Of a stretch of 64,000 bases of DNA, positions 48,676-57,155 are shown piece after piece. How positions within the stretch are numbered: the first letter of the stretch is position 1; each line of letters opens with the position of its first letter. The translations under genes were made by a program, and so were the position numbers. The notes beneath the pieces were generated by a model. The model did not search any database. It had not been told where the DNA came from and was given only the letters and a program-made list of their open reading frames with translations. This stretch comes from Planosporangium mesophilum (GTDB lineage Bacteria; Actinomycetota; Actinomycetes; Mycobacteriales; Micromonosporaceae), in the NCBI RefSeq assembly GCF_016863255.1, contig NZ_BOON01000034.1:1-64000 (forward strand), read 5' to 3'.

Positions 48676-48969
48676 AACTGCTCCCATTCTTCGCCGGGGC
48701 TCCAACCGCTGCTGGATCGGGCAGCGTTTCCGCCCGCGACGCGACGATTCGACCCGAAACCTCTTCCCGGCGGCATACCCTAATCGCCGCGATCACGCCC
48801 CTGGACGGCGGGCCGAGGACGTTTGGGCCCCGATACGACGAATATCCGTTTGTACGCCTCAACCGGAGTGTCCAGTAGCCGATATGCCCCGGGCAGCGCT
48901 GCACAAGGTTGTCCTCGGCCAGTACGCTGCCGATCATTCTCGACCATCTCGATTTACCTGGAGCGAAAT

Positions 48970-49275
48970 ATGCAGCCGGGCTACCCCCCGCAGGGTCCGC
49001 CGCAGCCACCGCACATCGACAACAACATGACGATGTCGATCGTGTCGATCTTCCTCTTCTGGCCGCTGGCGATCCCCGCGATCATCAACGCTTCCAAGGT
49101 CAACACGCTTCTCCAGCAGGGTGACTACGCCGGTGCGCAGAACGCGGCCGCGGAGTCCAAGAAGTGGTCCAAACTGGCGATCATCATCGGGATCGTCTGG
49201 TATGCCCTGGTCCTCATCTGCTGCGTCGCGGGCATCGTTCTCGGCGCGTTCAGCTCGAGCAACACCACCTACTAG
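48970..49275 (+). CDS. CD225/dispanin-like small membrane protein
   Basis: This 101-residue protein has a Pro/Gln-rich start (MQPGYPPQGPPQPP), then two membrane helices with an intracellular loop (IPAIINASKVNTLLQQGDYAGAQNAAAESKKWSKLAI). That loop and the first helix are characteristic of the CD225/dispanin family. The function in bacteria is unknown. GGAGCG precedes the ATG. It is the first of three adjacent small membrane-protein genes on this strand. Confidence 0.8.
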   Translation: MQPGYPPQGPPQPPHIDNNMTMSIVSIFLFWPLAIPAIINASKVNTLLQQGDYAGAQNAAAESKKWSKLAIIIGIVWYALVLICCVAGIVLGAFSSSNTTY

Positions 49276-49324
49276 ACCGCTTCCGGGGGCGCCACGCGGG
49301 TATGAGCCCTCGCGGCGTCCCCGA
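49276..49324 (+). terminator. Imperfect hairpin after the CD225-like gene
   Basis: GGGGGCGCCACGCGGG and CCCTCGCGGCGTCCCC pair with a few mismatches, just after the stop. It may attenuate transcription into the next gene rather than stop it. Confidence 0.35.
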
Positions 49325-49356
49325 CCACGAACCGCGTCACTCTAGGAGCGATCGTC

Positions 49357-49893
49357 ATGCAACCTGGCTATCCCGGATCCGGCCAGGACCCGAACGAGCA
49401 GCAGCCACCGCAGCAGCCGCAGCAGCCGCAGCAGCCGCAGCAGCCGGACCCGTACGCCCAGCCGCAGTACCCGCCGCCGGGCACCGACCCGTACGGCCAG
49501 GCGCAGTACCCGCCACCGCCGCAGCCGGACCCGTACGGGCAGCCGACCTCCGGCGGCGCCTACCCCGGTTACGCGCCCGGGCAGTACCCGAGCTACGGCG
49601 GGCCGATGGGGGCGCCGCAGCAGCAGAACAACACCATGGGCCTGCTCGCCATGATCTTCGGGATCGTCTCGCTCCCGGCCGTCCTGTGCTGCGGGATTCT
49701 CAGCCTGGCGGCCGGGATCGCCGCCGTCGTGCTCGGCATCATCGGCCTTCGGAAGGCGAACGCGGGCGAGGCGGGCAACCGCGGACAGGCCCTCGCGGGG
49801 GTCATCTGCGGCGCCGTCGGCATCGTGCTCTCGATCCTGTCCGTCATCGCGGTCTTCGCCTTCAATCTCTACCAGTTCCCGACCTCCCCCTGA
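49357..49893 (+). CDS. DUF4190-type small membrane protein with a PQQ repeat
   Basis: This 178-residue protein has an N-terminal half that is low-complexity (Pro, Gln, Tyr, Gly, with a repeated PQQ unit). A two-helix DUF4190-like domain follows (NNTMGLLAMIFGIVSLP, then GNRGQALAGVICGAVGIVL). The function is unknown. It shares the MQPGYP start with the preceding gene, which suggests a common ancestor or a shared tail. Confidence 0.78.
   Translation: MQPGYPGSGQDPNEQQPPQQPQQPQQPQQPDPYAQPQYPPPGTDPYGQAQYPPPPQPDPYGQPTSGGAYPGYAPGQYPSYGGPMGAPQQQNNTMGLLAMIFGIVSLPAVLCCGILSLAAGIAAVVLGIIGLRKANAGEAGNRGQALAGVICGAVGIVLSILSVIAVFAFNLYQFPTSP
49411..49446 (+). repeat. 9-base tandem repeat (CAGCAGCCG), four copies
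   Basis: Four exact copies encode the PQQ run. Being coding and identical, the array is prone to slippage. Confidence 0.85.
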
Positions 49894-49909
49894 ATTGCGG
49901 CGACGATCA

Positions 49910-49943
49910 GGTACCGGTCACGTCAACATGCTTGACCGGTACC
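49910..49943 (+). terminator. 11-bp perfect hairpin after the DUF4190-like gene
   Basis: GGTACCGGTCA (49910-49920) pairs exactly with TGACCGGTACC (49933-49943) with a 12-base loop. It separates this gene from the next small membrane-protein gene. Confidence 0.6.
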
Positions 49944-50013
49944 CGATCGACGGCCACGATCATCGAGGTCGCGCAGCACCCGGAGTTGCGCGGGTATCTT
50001 TCAGGAGGACACA

Positions 50014-50268
50014 TTGACGGCTCCCATGCCGCCCGCGGCCGCGCCCGCTGGTAACGACAAGACCACCCTGTGGGGCGTTCTCGCCATCATCTTCGACTTC
50101 TGCTGCGTGCCGCTCGGCATCGTCTTCGCCGTCCTGTCGCTGCTGGAGGCGAAGAAGGCCGGCAAGCAGCCGACGCTGGCCTACGTCGCCTTCGGTATCG
50201 CGGCGCTCGGCGTGATCGTGAACATCATCCTGTTCGCCACCGGCAACAGTCCGTTCATGCGGAAGTAG
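50014..50268 (+). CDS. Small two-helix membrane protein, TTG start
   Basis: This 84-residue protein has two predicted membrane helices (LWGVLAIIFDFCCVPLGIVF and PTLAYVAFGIAALGVIVNII), related in layout to DUF4190. I chose the TTG at 50014 because AGGAGG lies six bases upstream and the next ATG is only four codons later; that spacing decides the start. The function is unknown. Confidence 0.72.
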   Translation: MTAPMPPAAAPAGNDKTTLWGVLAIIFDFCCVPLGIVFAVLSLLEAKKAGKQPTLAYVAFGIAALGVIVNIILFATGNSPFMRK

Positions 50269-50283
50269 CAAGCGGCAGCACGT

Positions 50284-50315
50284 CGGATGGGGCGCCCGGT
50301 CGGGCGCCCCATCCG
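50284..50315. terminator. Bidirectional terminator between the small membrane gene and the PerM gene
   Basis: CGGATGGGGCGCCCG and its complement CGGGCGCCCCATCCG are separated by two bases. The hairpin is followed by CGTTT on the plus strand and lies between convergent stops. Confidence 0.7.
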
Positions 50316-50319
50316 CGTT

Positions 50320-51690
50320 TCAGGCGCCCTTTCGGCGTACCCCGATCAGCATCTTCGTCGCCGACGCGGCGGCCACCGAGCCCGCGGCGACCAGGCCGGC
50401 GGCGACCCCCGCCATCGGCCACGCATCCGGGCCGATCTCGGCCAGGTGGCCGCCGCCGAGCGGCCCGGACGACGCGCGCGCGGCGACGGCGAGCGCGATC
50501 CCGGCCACCGGCCCGGCCAGCGCCGCCCCCGCCAGCAGCGACGCCCAGCCGACCGCCGGCCGCTCCGGCTCTTCCGTTCCGGCCGCGCCACCGGCGCCCC
50601 GGTCACCCGTCACGGCACCCTTCGGGCGCAGCCGCCGCCGGGCCAGCAGCCAACCCGCCGCCATGCCGGCGGCCAGCGGCACCGCGAGCAGCAGACCCGC
50701 CCAGCCCGACGCGGGCGTGGTGGGCACGGCGGCGAGCACCGGCAGCGCGGGCACGGTACCCAGCGAGACCCGGGCCGCGCTCACCACCGTTCCGGTGCCG
50801 AGCGCGAAGCCCGGCCCGATCAGGTAGCTCGCGGCCCACACCGCGAGGTTGGGGCCGTACAGGACGCAGAGCAGGGTGAGGCCCAACTGTCCGGCGACGC
50901 CGGTGTGGTACGCGGCGAGGACCCTGCTGGCCGCGCCACCGGACACCGCCAGCGACATGCCGCCCGCCGCGGCGCCCGCCCCGAGTACCAGCAGCGCCGC
51001 GACCAGGCCCGTGCGCATCGCGTCGCGTACCGGCATCGGGGTGCGCCGGAGCAGTCGGGCGCGCGCCCCGCTCTCGACGGCGGCGCCGACCGCTGCTGCC
51101 ACGAACCCGAAGACGCCCAGCGTCAACCCGGCCGATGCCGCCGGTACGTCCAGGCCGGGCATGTCTGCCAGGGTGGCCATGAGGGCGCCGATCAGCCCGT
51201 ACACGACCCCCACCGCCACCGCGGCGGACGCCGCCAGGCGCGGCGAGCCGCGGTGGCGGCCGCCGATCGCGCGGGTGGTGTGCACTCCCGCGCGGGCCAC
51301 CCGCCACACCGCCAGCACGGTGACGGCCAGCGGCGCCAGCCCCACCGGACCGGCACCGGTATGCAGGACGACACCGTGGGCCAGCAGCCAGCCGGCGAGC
51401 CCGACCTTCAGCACCTGACCGAACGACCCGCCCCCACCCGACACCAGATGTGCCAGCGAGGCCACGATGAGGACGGGCCCCAGCGAAACCAGCGCCGCCC
51501 ATCCCGTCGTGACCGAGGCCGCCAGCGCCAGCGGGGCGCGCCTGGCGGGACGGCCGCGCACGGGTCCCCGGGGCGCCGCACCCGTCGGCGCGCCCCGCGG
51601 CGCCGAGGCTGCCGGCGCACCGCGGACGCCGTCGACCGGCGGGGCGGTCCCCGCCGGCGCGTCGGTCGCTTCCTCAGGGGTGGTAGGCAT
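50320..51690 (-). CDS. PerM/DUF6350-like polytopic membrane protein
   Basis: This 456-residue protein has about ten hydrophobic helices with small, glycine- and alanine-rich loops, after a Pro/Ala/Gly-rich cytoplasmic start. It resembles the actinobacterial cell-division protein PerM (DUF6350). The ATG at 51688-51690 is preferred over the TTG 18 bases upstream. The neighbourhood, immediately downstream of sucCD, is a common actinobacterial order. The division role is known from mycobacteria and is inferred here. Confidence 0.7.
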   Translation of the reverse strand: MPTTPEEATDAPAGTAPPVDGVRGAPAASAPRGAPTGAAPRGPVRGRPARRAPLALAASVTTGWAALVSLGPVLIVASLAHLVSGGGGSFGQVLKVGLAGWLLAHGVVLHTGAGPVGLAPLAVTVLAVWRVARAGVHTTRAIGGRHRGSPRLAASAAVAVGVVYGLIGALMATLADMPGLDVPAASAGLTLGVFGFVAAAVGAAVESGARARLLRRTPMPVRDAMRTGLVAALLVLGAGAAAGGMSLAVSGGAASRVLAAYHTGVAGQLGLTLLCVLYGPNLAVWAASYLIGPGFALGTGTVVSAARVSLGTVPALPVLAAVPTTPASGWAGLLLAVPLAAGMAAGWLLARRRLRPKGAVTGDRGAGGAAGTEEPERPAVGWASLLAGAALAGPVAGIALAVAARASSGPLGGGHLAEIGPDAWPMAGVAAGLVAAGSVAAASATKMLIGVRRKGA

Positions 51691-51714
51691 CGGGGTCCAC
51701 TCTCCCAAAAACGT

Positions 51715-51743
51715 GAGCGGCCGGTCATCCCGACCGGCCGCTC
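51715..51743 (-). terminator. Intrinsic terminator of sucD
   Basis: GAGCGGCCGGTC (51715-51726) and GACCGGCCGCTC (51732-51743) form a 12-bp stem with a 5-base loop. On the minus strand the stem is followed by ACGTTTTTGG, a good T-run. Confidence 0.85.
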
Positions 51744-51771
51744 AACACTTTCGTGATGTCGCGAGAGCGCC

Positions 51772-52659
51772 TCAGCGCCCGCTCATCACCTCACGCATCA
51801 GGCGCGCGGTCTCGCTCGGGGTCTTCCCGACGCGGACGCCGGCGGCCTCCAGGGCCACCTTCTTGGCGTCGGCCGTACCCGACGAGCCGGAGATGATCGC
51901 GCCGGCGTGCCCCATCGTCTTTCCGGGCGGGGCGGTGAAGCCGGCGATGTACCCGACGACCGGCTTGGTCACGTTGGCCTTGATGAACTCCGCGGCCCGC
52001 TCCTCGGCGTCGCCGCCGATCTCGCCGATCATCACGATCGCCTCGGTCTCCGGGTCGTCCTGGAAGGCCGCGAGCGCGTCGATGTGCGTGGTGCCGATGA
52101 CCGGGTCGCCACCGATGCCCACACCGGTGGAGAAGCCGAAGTCACGCAGCTCGTACATCATCTGGTAGGTCAGCGTGCCGGACTTGCTGACCAGGCCGAT
52201 CCGGCCGGGGCCGGTGATGTCGGCCGGGATGATGCCGGCGTTGGACTGACCGGGGCTGATGATGCCGGGGCAGTTCGGGCCGATGATGCGGGTCCGGTTG
52301 CCGGTGGCGCAGGCGTGCGCCCAGACCTCGGCGGTGTCGTGCACCGGGACGCCCTCGGTGATGACGACGGCGAGCCCGATACCGGCGTCGATGGCCTCGA
52401 GCGCCGCACCCTTGGTGCCGGCCGGCGGCACGAACAGCACGGACACGTCCGCGCCGGTCTCGGCCATGGCCTCGGCCACGTTCGCGAAGACCGGAACCTT
52501 GGCGCCGTCGAAGTCGACCTGCGTACCGGCCTTGCGCGGGTTGGTACCGCCGACGATGTTGGTGCCCGCGGCGAGCATGCGCCGGGTGTGCTTGGAGCCC
52601 TCGGAGCCGGTCATGCCCTGAACGATGACCTTGGAGTCCTTGGTGAGCCAGATAGCCAT
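51772..52659 (-). CDS. sucD: Succinyl-CoA synthetase alpha subunit
   Basis: This 295-residue subunit binds CoA and carries the phosphorylated His. [16 protein letters not shown] is the CoA-binding start, and the active His is in [13 protein letters not shown] near residue 245. The [10 protein letters not shown] stretch is typical. It pairs with sucC, eight bases upstream, to interconvert succinyl-CoA and succinate with ATP or GTP formation. Confidence 0.96.
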   Translation of the reverse strand: MAIWLTKDSKVIVQGMTGSEGSKHTRRMLAAGTNIVGGTNPRKAGTQVDFDGAKVPVFANVAEAMAETGADVSVLFVPPAGTKGAALEAIDAGIGLAVVITEGVPVHDTAEVWAHACATGNRTRIIGPNCPGIISPGQSNAGIIPADITGPGRIGLVSKSGTLTYQMMYELRDFGFSTGVGIGGDPVIGTTHIDALAAFQDDPETEAIVMIGEIGGDAEERAAEFIKANVTKPVVGYIAGFTAPPGKTMGHAGAIISGSSGTADAKKVALEAAGVRVGKTPSETARLMREVMSGR

Positions 52660-52666
52660 GTTCAGG

Positions 52667-53845
52667 TCACTTCCCCGCCGCGGCCAGTTCGGCCGCTCGC
52701 TTTGCCGCGCCGTCCATCGTGTCGACCCGCTCGATGAGCGGGTTGTTCGCCGAGTCGAGGATGCGTCGACCCTCCTCGGCGTTGTTGCCGTCCAACCGTA
52801 CGACCAGCGGCTTCGTCACCTGCTCGCCGCGCTCGCCCAGCAGCGCCAGCGCCTGCACGATGCCGTTGGCGACCGCGTCGCAGGCGGTGATGCCGCCGAA
52901 GACGTTGACGAAGACGCTCTTCACGGCCGGGTCGGACAGCACGATCTCCAGGCCGTTCGCCATCACCTGGGCGCTCGCGCCACCGCCGATGTCGAGGAAG
53001 TTGGCCGGGCGGACCCCGCCGAACTCCTCACCGGCGTACGCGACGACGTCGAGGGTCGACATGACCAGACCGGCACCGTTACCGATGATGCCGACCTGCC
53101 CCTCGAGCTTGACGTAGTTGAGGTTCTTGGCCTTGGCCGCCTGCTCCAGCGGGTCGACCGCGGACTTGTCCTCGTACTCGGCGTGCTCGGGGTGCCGGAA
53201 GCCGGCGTTCTCGTCGAGCGTCACCTTCGCGTCGAGCAGCAGCACCTTGCCGCCGGAGACCTTCGCCAGGGGGTTGACCTCCACCAGCGTGGCGTCCTCG
53301 GCGACGAACGCCTGCCACAGCTTGACCGCGATCTCGGTGACCTGGTCGGCGACGTCGGCCGGGAAGCCGGCCTTCGTCACGATCTCGCGGGCGGTCGCGG
53401 AGTCGACGCCCTTGACAGCGTCGATCGGCATCTTGACGACCTTCTCCGGGTCCGTCTCGGCGACCTGCTCGATCTCCATGCCGCCGGCGGTGCTGGCGAT
53501 GCACAGAAAGGTCCGGTTGGCGCGGTCGAGCAGGTACGAGAAGTAGTACTCCTCCTCGATCGCCGCCGTGGTGGTCACCATGACCTTGTGGACCGTGTGT
53601 CCCTTGATGTCCATGCCGAGGATGCGCTCGGCGTGCCCGCGCAGCTCCTCGGCGTTCTCGGCGAGCTTGACACCGCCCGCCTTACCCCGGCCACCGACCT
53701 TGACCTGGGCCTTCACAACCGCGCGCACACCGAGTCGCTCGGCGATGGCTGCGGCCTCATCCGGAGTGGTAGCGACGTCGCCGTCCAGCACCGGCAGCCC
53801 ATGCCGGGCGAACAGCTCGCGCCCCTGGTACTCGTACAGGTCCAC
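52667..53845 (-). CDS. sucC: Succinyl-CoA synthetase beta subunit
   Basis: This 392-residue subunit has an N-terminal ATP-grasp domain ([34 protein letters not shown]) and a C-terminal CoA-ligase domain with FLDIGGGAS and [12 protein letters not shown]. It forms the nucleotide site of the TCA-cycle enzyme with sucD. The length and motifs are normal. It starts with an ATG at 53843-53845, and the promoter should be in the region that follows to 54230. Confidence 0.96.
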   Translation of the reverse strand: MDLYEYQGRELFARHGLPVLDGDVATTPDEAAAIAERLGVRAVVKAQVKVGGRGKAGGVKLAENAEELRGHAERILGMDIKGHTVHKVMVTTTAAIEEEYYFSYLLDRANRTFLCIASTAGGMEIEQVAETDPEKVVKMPIDAVKGVDSATAREIVTKAGFPADVADQVTEIAVKLWQAFVAEDATLVEVNPLAKVSGGKVLLLDAKVTLDENAGFRHPEHAEYEDKSAVDPLEQAAKAKNLNYVKLEGQVGIIGNGAGLVMSTLDVVAYAGEEFGGVRPANFLDIGGGASAQVMANGLEIVLSDPAVKSVFVNVFGGITACDAVANGIVQALALLGERGEQVTKPLVVRLDGNNAEEGRRILDSANNPLIERVDTMDGAAKRAAELAAAGK

Positions 53846-54229
53846 AACTACCTCTTCTGGTGATCTCTTCGACTGTTCTGGCTCGGCGCGTCTGACGCCA
53901 CGCCGCGACCCAGATCAGTCGCCGGCCGGGTGAGGCCGCCTTCGGCGCAGCCTAGCGAGCGCGGTGCAGTCGTCGTCGCGGTGGGTACGCCCTGTGCTCG
54001 ATCGCACACCGCCGCGGTGGTCGGCGACCTGCGGATCACTTGCCCCCGAATGCGCCGAATCGCGCCGAGTGACGGCGCGCGAAAAACACCGCGACCCGGC
54101 GTAACCGTCCGGCCGGCACTTCGTTGAGTGTGATGTCGGCGCACTAATCGGGCAAATTACCCGAGCAGCGGCGGCGAAGACGGCCGATGCCCTGTCGGTC
54201 AAGGGGTGGCGGCGGGGTGTCGTGCATGA
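53846..54229. other. Intergenic region upstream of sucC
   Basis: About 380 bases lie between sucC and the hairpin after the B12-binding gene. No plausible gene is seen; a frame on the minus strand (53915-54202) has no family resemblance and covers sequence without codon bias of a real gene. The sucC promoter and leader are expected here. A small GC/AT contrast near 54145 (GGGCAAATTACCC) is the only notable motif. Confidence 0.5.
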
Positions 54230-54262
54230 GGGGCCGGGCGTCTGAGGGGTACGCCCGGCCCC
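54230..54262 (-). terminator. Hairpin after the B12-binding gene
   Basis: GGGGCCGGGCGT (54230-54241) pairs exactly with ACGCCCGGCCCC (54251-54262), leaving a 9-base loop. It follows the stop codon by about 15 bases. Confidence 0.7.
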
Positions 54263-54277
54263 TCCTTTATTTCCGGT

Positions 54278-54682
54278 CTACGCGACCGCCGTGGCCACGT
54301 TCGCGCGTACCCAGTCCACGATGGACCGGGTGGTGGCGCCCGGCGTGAAGATCTTCGCGACGCCCAGCTTCTCCAGCTCGGGGATGTCGGCCTCGGGGAT
54401 GATCCCGCCGCCGAAGACCACGATGTCGTCCGCACCGCGCTCACCAAGCAACTCGATCAACTTGCGGAACAGCGTCATGTGCGCACCGGAGAGCACCGAC
54501 AGCCCGACGGCGTCGGCGTCCTCCTGGATCGCGGTCTCGACGATCTGCTCCGGGGTCTGGTGCAGGCCGGTGTAGATGACCTCCATACCGGCGTCACGCA
54601 GCGCCCGGGCGACGACCTTCGCCCCACGGTCGTGGCCATCGAGGCCCGGTTTGGCAACAACAACCCGAATGCGTGAGCTCAT
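54278..54682 (-). CDS. Stand-alone cobalamin (B12)-binding domain protein
   Basis: This 134-residue protein consists only of the B12-binding Rossmann domain. The base-off motif is [10 protein letters not shown] (DxHxxG, with the lower-ligand His), followed by GLSVLSGAH (SxL) and the GG of [10 protein letters not shown]. It matches the small subunits of two-piece acyl-CoA mutases, such as the IcmB and McmA small chains, which rearrange methylmalonyl-CoA or isobutyryl-CoA. No large subunit is encoded nearby. The product succinyl-CoA would feed the adjacent sucCD enzymes, which may explain the location. Confidence 0.85.
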   Translation of the reverse strand: MSSRIRVVVAKPGLDGHDRGAKVVARALRDAGMEVIYTGLHQTPEQIVETAIQEDADAVGLSVLSGAHMTLFRKLIELLGERGADDIVVFGGGIIPEADIPELEKLGVAKIFTPGATTRSIVDWVRANVATAVA

Positions 54683-55003
54683 CGTGGGCGCGTCCTTCCG
54701 GTTTCAGTCGCACTGCGTGGCCCCGCGCGCGACGGGGCGCCAATGCCCCGGGCGAAACGTACCGCGAGCGGGGTGCCGACCGGAATGCGGCACGGATCAC
54801 GTCGGCCCCGATGAGAGCCACACCACACCAGCGGTGATTTCTGTTGACACGCCTTGCGCGCGTCGGCTTGTACAGCCGTACCCGGTTGGTTACGTTGGCG
54901 CGAGTTCTCATCCGTTTGGCCCGTTGACAACCACCGGATCGGGCAGCCGTGCGGCACGCGACGGCAAGGCCCGGTCCCGCTTCTGCGACGCCGGAGGATG
55001 TAC
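54683..55003. other. Intergenic region upstream of the M23 peptidase
   Basis: About 320 bases upstream of a rightward gene. TTGACA at 54844-54849 could be a -35, but the spacing to a -10 is poor. Nothing resembling the c-di-AMP (ydaO) riboswitch that precedes some actinobacterial cell-wall peptidases is apparent by eye. Confidence 0.4.
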
Positions 55004-55741
55004 GTGGATCACCAGAACTCGGGTGGGCGCTACCGCGGCCGCCGACGCGTGCCACCGCCACCATTGGGCAGATACACCGCCGCAGTCACCACGGTCGTCG
55101 TCGGCGCCGGCGTGGTGGCGTTGGGCACCGGCCCCACCGTGCCGACGCTGAAGGCCCAGAACGCGCGCGACGCGTACGACGCCACCAACCCGCCGGGCAC
55201 CGCCGGCCTCGTCGCGCCGCCGCCCTCGCACCCGGCCACCGAGCGGGCCGGCCGCCACAACAACCGGGTGACGTCGACCGCCGTCAGCCAGCAACCGGGC
55301 CAGGACCTCTGGGAGCTACCGGTACGGGGCAACTACGTGCTCTCGTCGCTGTTCGGGCCCCGGTGGGGTGTCCTGCACCCGGGCGTCGACCTGGCCGTAC
55401 CGCCGGGCACACCGATCTACGCGGCGAACGCGGGCGTCGTCGTCCTGAGCCGTTGGAACGGCGGCTACGGCAACAACGTGATGATCCGCCACGACGACGG
55501 CGTCGTCTCCGTGTACGGCCACGCCTCCCGGCTGATGTGCGCCGAGGGCGCCCGGGTCAGGGCCGGCGACGTCATCGCGCTCAGCGGCAACACCGGCTAC
55601 TCGACCGGCCCGCACCTGCACTTCGAACTGCGTCGTGACGACAAGCCCTTCGACGCCGTACCGTTCATGCGCCAGCACGGCGTCGACCTGGCCGAGCACG
55701 TCGAGGTGGTCAACGGCGGCGTCATCGGCCCGCTGGGCTGA
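55004..55741 (+). CDS. M23 family peptidase (LytM-like), exported
   Basis: This protein of about 245 residues has a basic N-terminus, one hydrophobic helix that could anchor it, a Pro/Ala-rich linker, and a C-terminal M23 domain. The zinc ligands are the His in LHPGVDLAVPPGTPIYAA (HxxxD) and the HxH in GPHLHFELR. Such enzymes cut peptidoglycan cross-bridges. I chose the GTG at 55004 because GGAGG lies six bases upstream, while the ATG six bases before abuts that site directly. It is followed by the tnpB element. Confidence 0.85.
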   Translation: MDHQNSGGRYRGRRRVPPPPLGRYTAAVTTVVVGAGVVALGTGPTVPTLKAQNARDAYDATNPPGTAGLVAPPPSHPATERAGRHNNRVTSTAVSQQPGQDLWELPVRGNYVLSSLFGPRWGVLHPGVDLAVPPGTPIYAANAGVVVLSRWNGGYGNNVMIRHDDGVVSVYGHASRLMCAEGARVRAGDVIALSGNTGYSTGPHLHFELRRDDKPFDAVPFMRQHGVDLAEHVEVVNGGVIGPLG

Positions 55742-55905
55742 CGGCTACCGGGATCGTCCGTAGTGCTCCGGCCTTCAGGCCGGGGGTGAAGCGGACTGTC
55801 CTGCGTAGCGGGACAGGGAAAGCCGATCCGCCGCCAAGGCGGATGGGCGTCGGGACTTCCGGGTGCGTGAGTGTCTTGTCGTACGCCTGTGGCACGGTTT
55901 GCGGT

Positions 55906-57138
55906 GTGCGGTTGCGTTACAACTTCCGCGTCTACCCGACGCCGGGCCAGCAGCAGGCGCTGGCGCGGGCGTTCGGGTGTGCCCGGGTAGTGTTCAACGA
56001 CGGGCTGCGCGCGAGACAGACCGCGCGGGACAACGGCCTGCCGTACGTGCCGGACGCCGAACTGTCCAGGCAGGTCATCACGGCGGCGAAGGCGACGCCG
56101 CAGCGGGCGTGGCTGGGCGAGGTCTCCTCGGTCGTCTTACAGCAGGCATTGGCCGACCTCAACGTGGCGTACCGCAACTTCTTCGCCTCGATCACCGGCA
56201 AACGCAAGGGCCGCAGGGTCGCCCCGCCCCGGTTCCGGTCGCGCAAGGACAACCGGCAGACCATCCGGTTCACCAGGAACAGCCGGTTCGTGGCGCTCGA
56301 CAACGGCCGGCTGCGCCTGCCGAAGATCGGCGACGTGGAGGTGCGCTGGTCCCGGCAACTCCCCTCGGACCCGTCGTCGGTGACGATCATCCGGGACGCG
56401 GCCGGGCGGTACTTCGCCTCGTTCGTCGTGCAGACCACCGACGAACCGCTACCCGAGACCGACTCCGAGGTTGGTATCGACCTGGGGCTGACCCATTTCG
56501 CTGTCCTCTCGGACGGCACGAAGGTCGCGGCGCCGAAGTTCCTGCGGCGCGCCGCCCGCAAACTGCGCCGGTTGCAGCAAGACTTGGCCCGCAAGCAGCG
56601 GGGTAGCAACAACCGCAAGAAGGCCGTCGTGAAGGTCGCCCGCGCGCATGCGAAGGTGGCCGACACCCGACGGGACTGGCAGCACAAGCTCTCGACGGCG
56701 ATCATCCGCGACAACCAAGCGGTGTATGTCGAGGACCTGTGCGTGGCTGGTCTGGGCCGCACCCGGCTCGCCAAGTCCGTGCACGACGCCGGTTGGGCGT
56801 CGTTTGTCGGGATGTTGGAGTACAAGGCCGCCCGGTACGGGCGCACCTTCGCAAAGATCGACCGGTTCACGCCCACGTCACAGACGTGCTCGGCGTGCGG
56901 CCGCCTCGACGGACCCAAGCCGCTGAACGTCCGGTCGTGGACCTGCCCCTGCGGGACCGAGCACGACCGAGACGTCAACGCGGCCATCAACGTGTTGGCC
57001 CAGGGACGCTGGGACAACTCAAACGACCGTGGAGCGCACGTAAGACCGGCACTCGTGCCGGCGGCGCGCAGGGAAGCGGTAATCCACCCGGGCGCCGCGC
57101 GTTCCGCACGCAGCGCGGAGAGAATCTCCGTCCTTTAG
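55906..57138 (+). CDS. tnpB: RNA-guided nuclease TnpB
   Basis: This 410-residue protein starts (GTG at 55906) MRLRYNFRVYPTPGQQ, the typical TnpB N-terminus. The split RuvC active site is complete: Asp in VGIDLGLTHFAV, Glu in VYVEDLCVAGL and Asp in HDRDVNAAINVL. The zinc finger has CSACGR and CPCG. All three acidic residues are present, so it is probably active. TnpB proteins use a right-end RNA to cut DNA next to a target-adjacent motif, which helps the element persist. The stop lies within the right-end hairpin, so the gene and the guide-RNA scaffold overlap. Confidence 0.9.
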   Translation: MRLRYNFRVYPTPGQQQALARAFGCARVVFNDGLRARQTARDNGLPYVPDAELSRQVITAAKATPQRAWLGEVSSVVLQQALADLNVAYRNFFASITGKRKGRRVAPPRFRSRKDNRQTIRFTRNSRFVALDNGRLRLPKIGDVEVRWSRQLPSDPSSVTIIRDAAGRYFASFVVQTTDEPLPETDSEVGIDLGLTHFAVLSDGTKVAAPKFLRRAARKLRRLQQDLARKQRGSNNRKKAVVKVARAHAKVADTRRDWQHKLSTAIIRDNQAVYVEDLCVAGLGRTRLAKSVHDAGWASFVGMLEYKAARYGRTFAKIDRFTPTSQTCSACGRLDGPKPLNVRSWTCPCGTEHDRDVNAAINVLAQGRWDNSNDRGAHVRPALVPAARREAVIHPGAARSARSAERISVL

Positions 57139-57155
57139 GGCGGAGAGAACGTCAA
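57117..57155 (+). ncRNA. Right-end guide-RNA scaffold (omega RNA 3' part) of the TnpB element
   Basis: This hairpin with loop TTTA ends in TCAA at 57155 and matches 1-39 at 36 of 39 positions. By analogy with IS200/IS605 elements the scaffold RNA would extend upstream into tnpB, and the guide would be the first bases after 57155, which are the final codons of pcrA on the other strand. The upstream limit is not determined here. Confidence 0.6.

Larger units (their letters stand above)
55760..57155 (+). mobile_element. Lone TnpB element (IS200/IS605 family, IS1341-like)
   Basis: The element carries tnpB and no tnpA transposase, so it must be moved in trans or be immobile. The left side includes a hairpin at 55768-55783 (CCGGCC with GGCCGG, loop TTCA). 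The right end at 57117-57155 carries the hairpin and final TCAA. The exact left boundary is uncertain; I place it near the hairpin, after the M23 stop at 55741. The right boundary is marked by similarity to positions 1-39. Confidence 0.75.

Noticed and set aside
49411-49446. CRISPR-like array
   Set aside because: The 9-base units are contiguous, without spacers, and in frame within a protein gene; no cas gene is present.
53915-54202. A 95-codon minus-strand frame upstream of sucC
   Set aside because: There is no ribosome-binding site, the composition is unlike nearby genes, and there is no domain; it most likely reflects low stop density in the sucC leader region.
54683-55003. c-di-AMP (ydaO) riboswitch ahead of the M23 peptidase
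   Set aside because: The element is known upstream of some actinobacterial cell-wall peptidases, but its conserved segments could not be found in this region by eye.
55760-57155. Complete IS605 transposon with tnpA
   Set aside because: No Y1 (HUH) transposase gene is present within the element or beside it; only tnpB was found.
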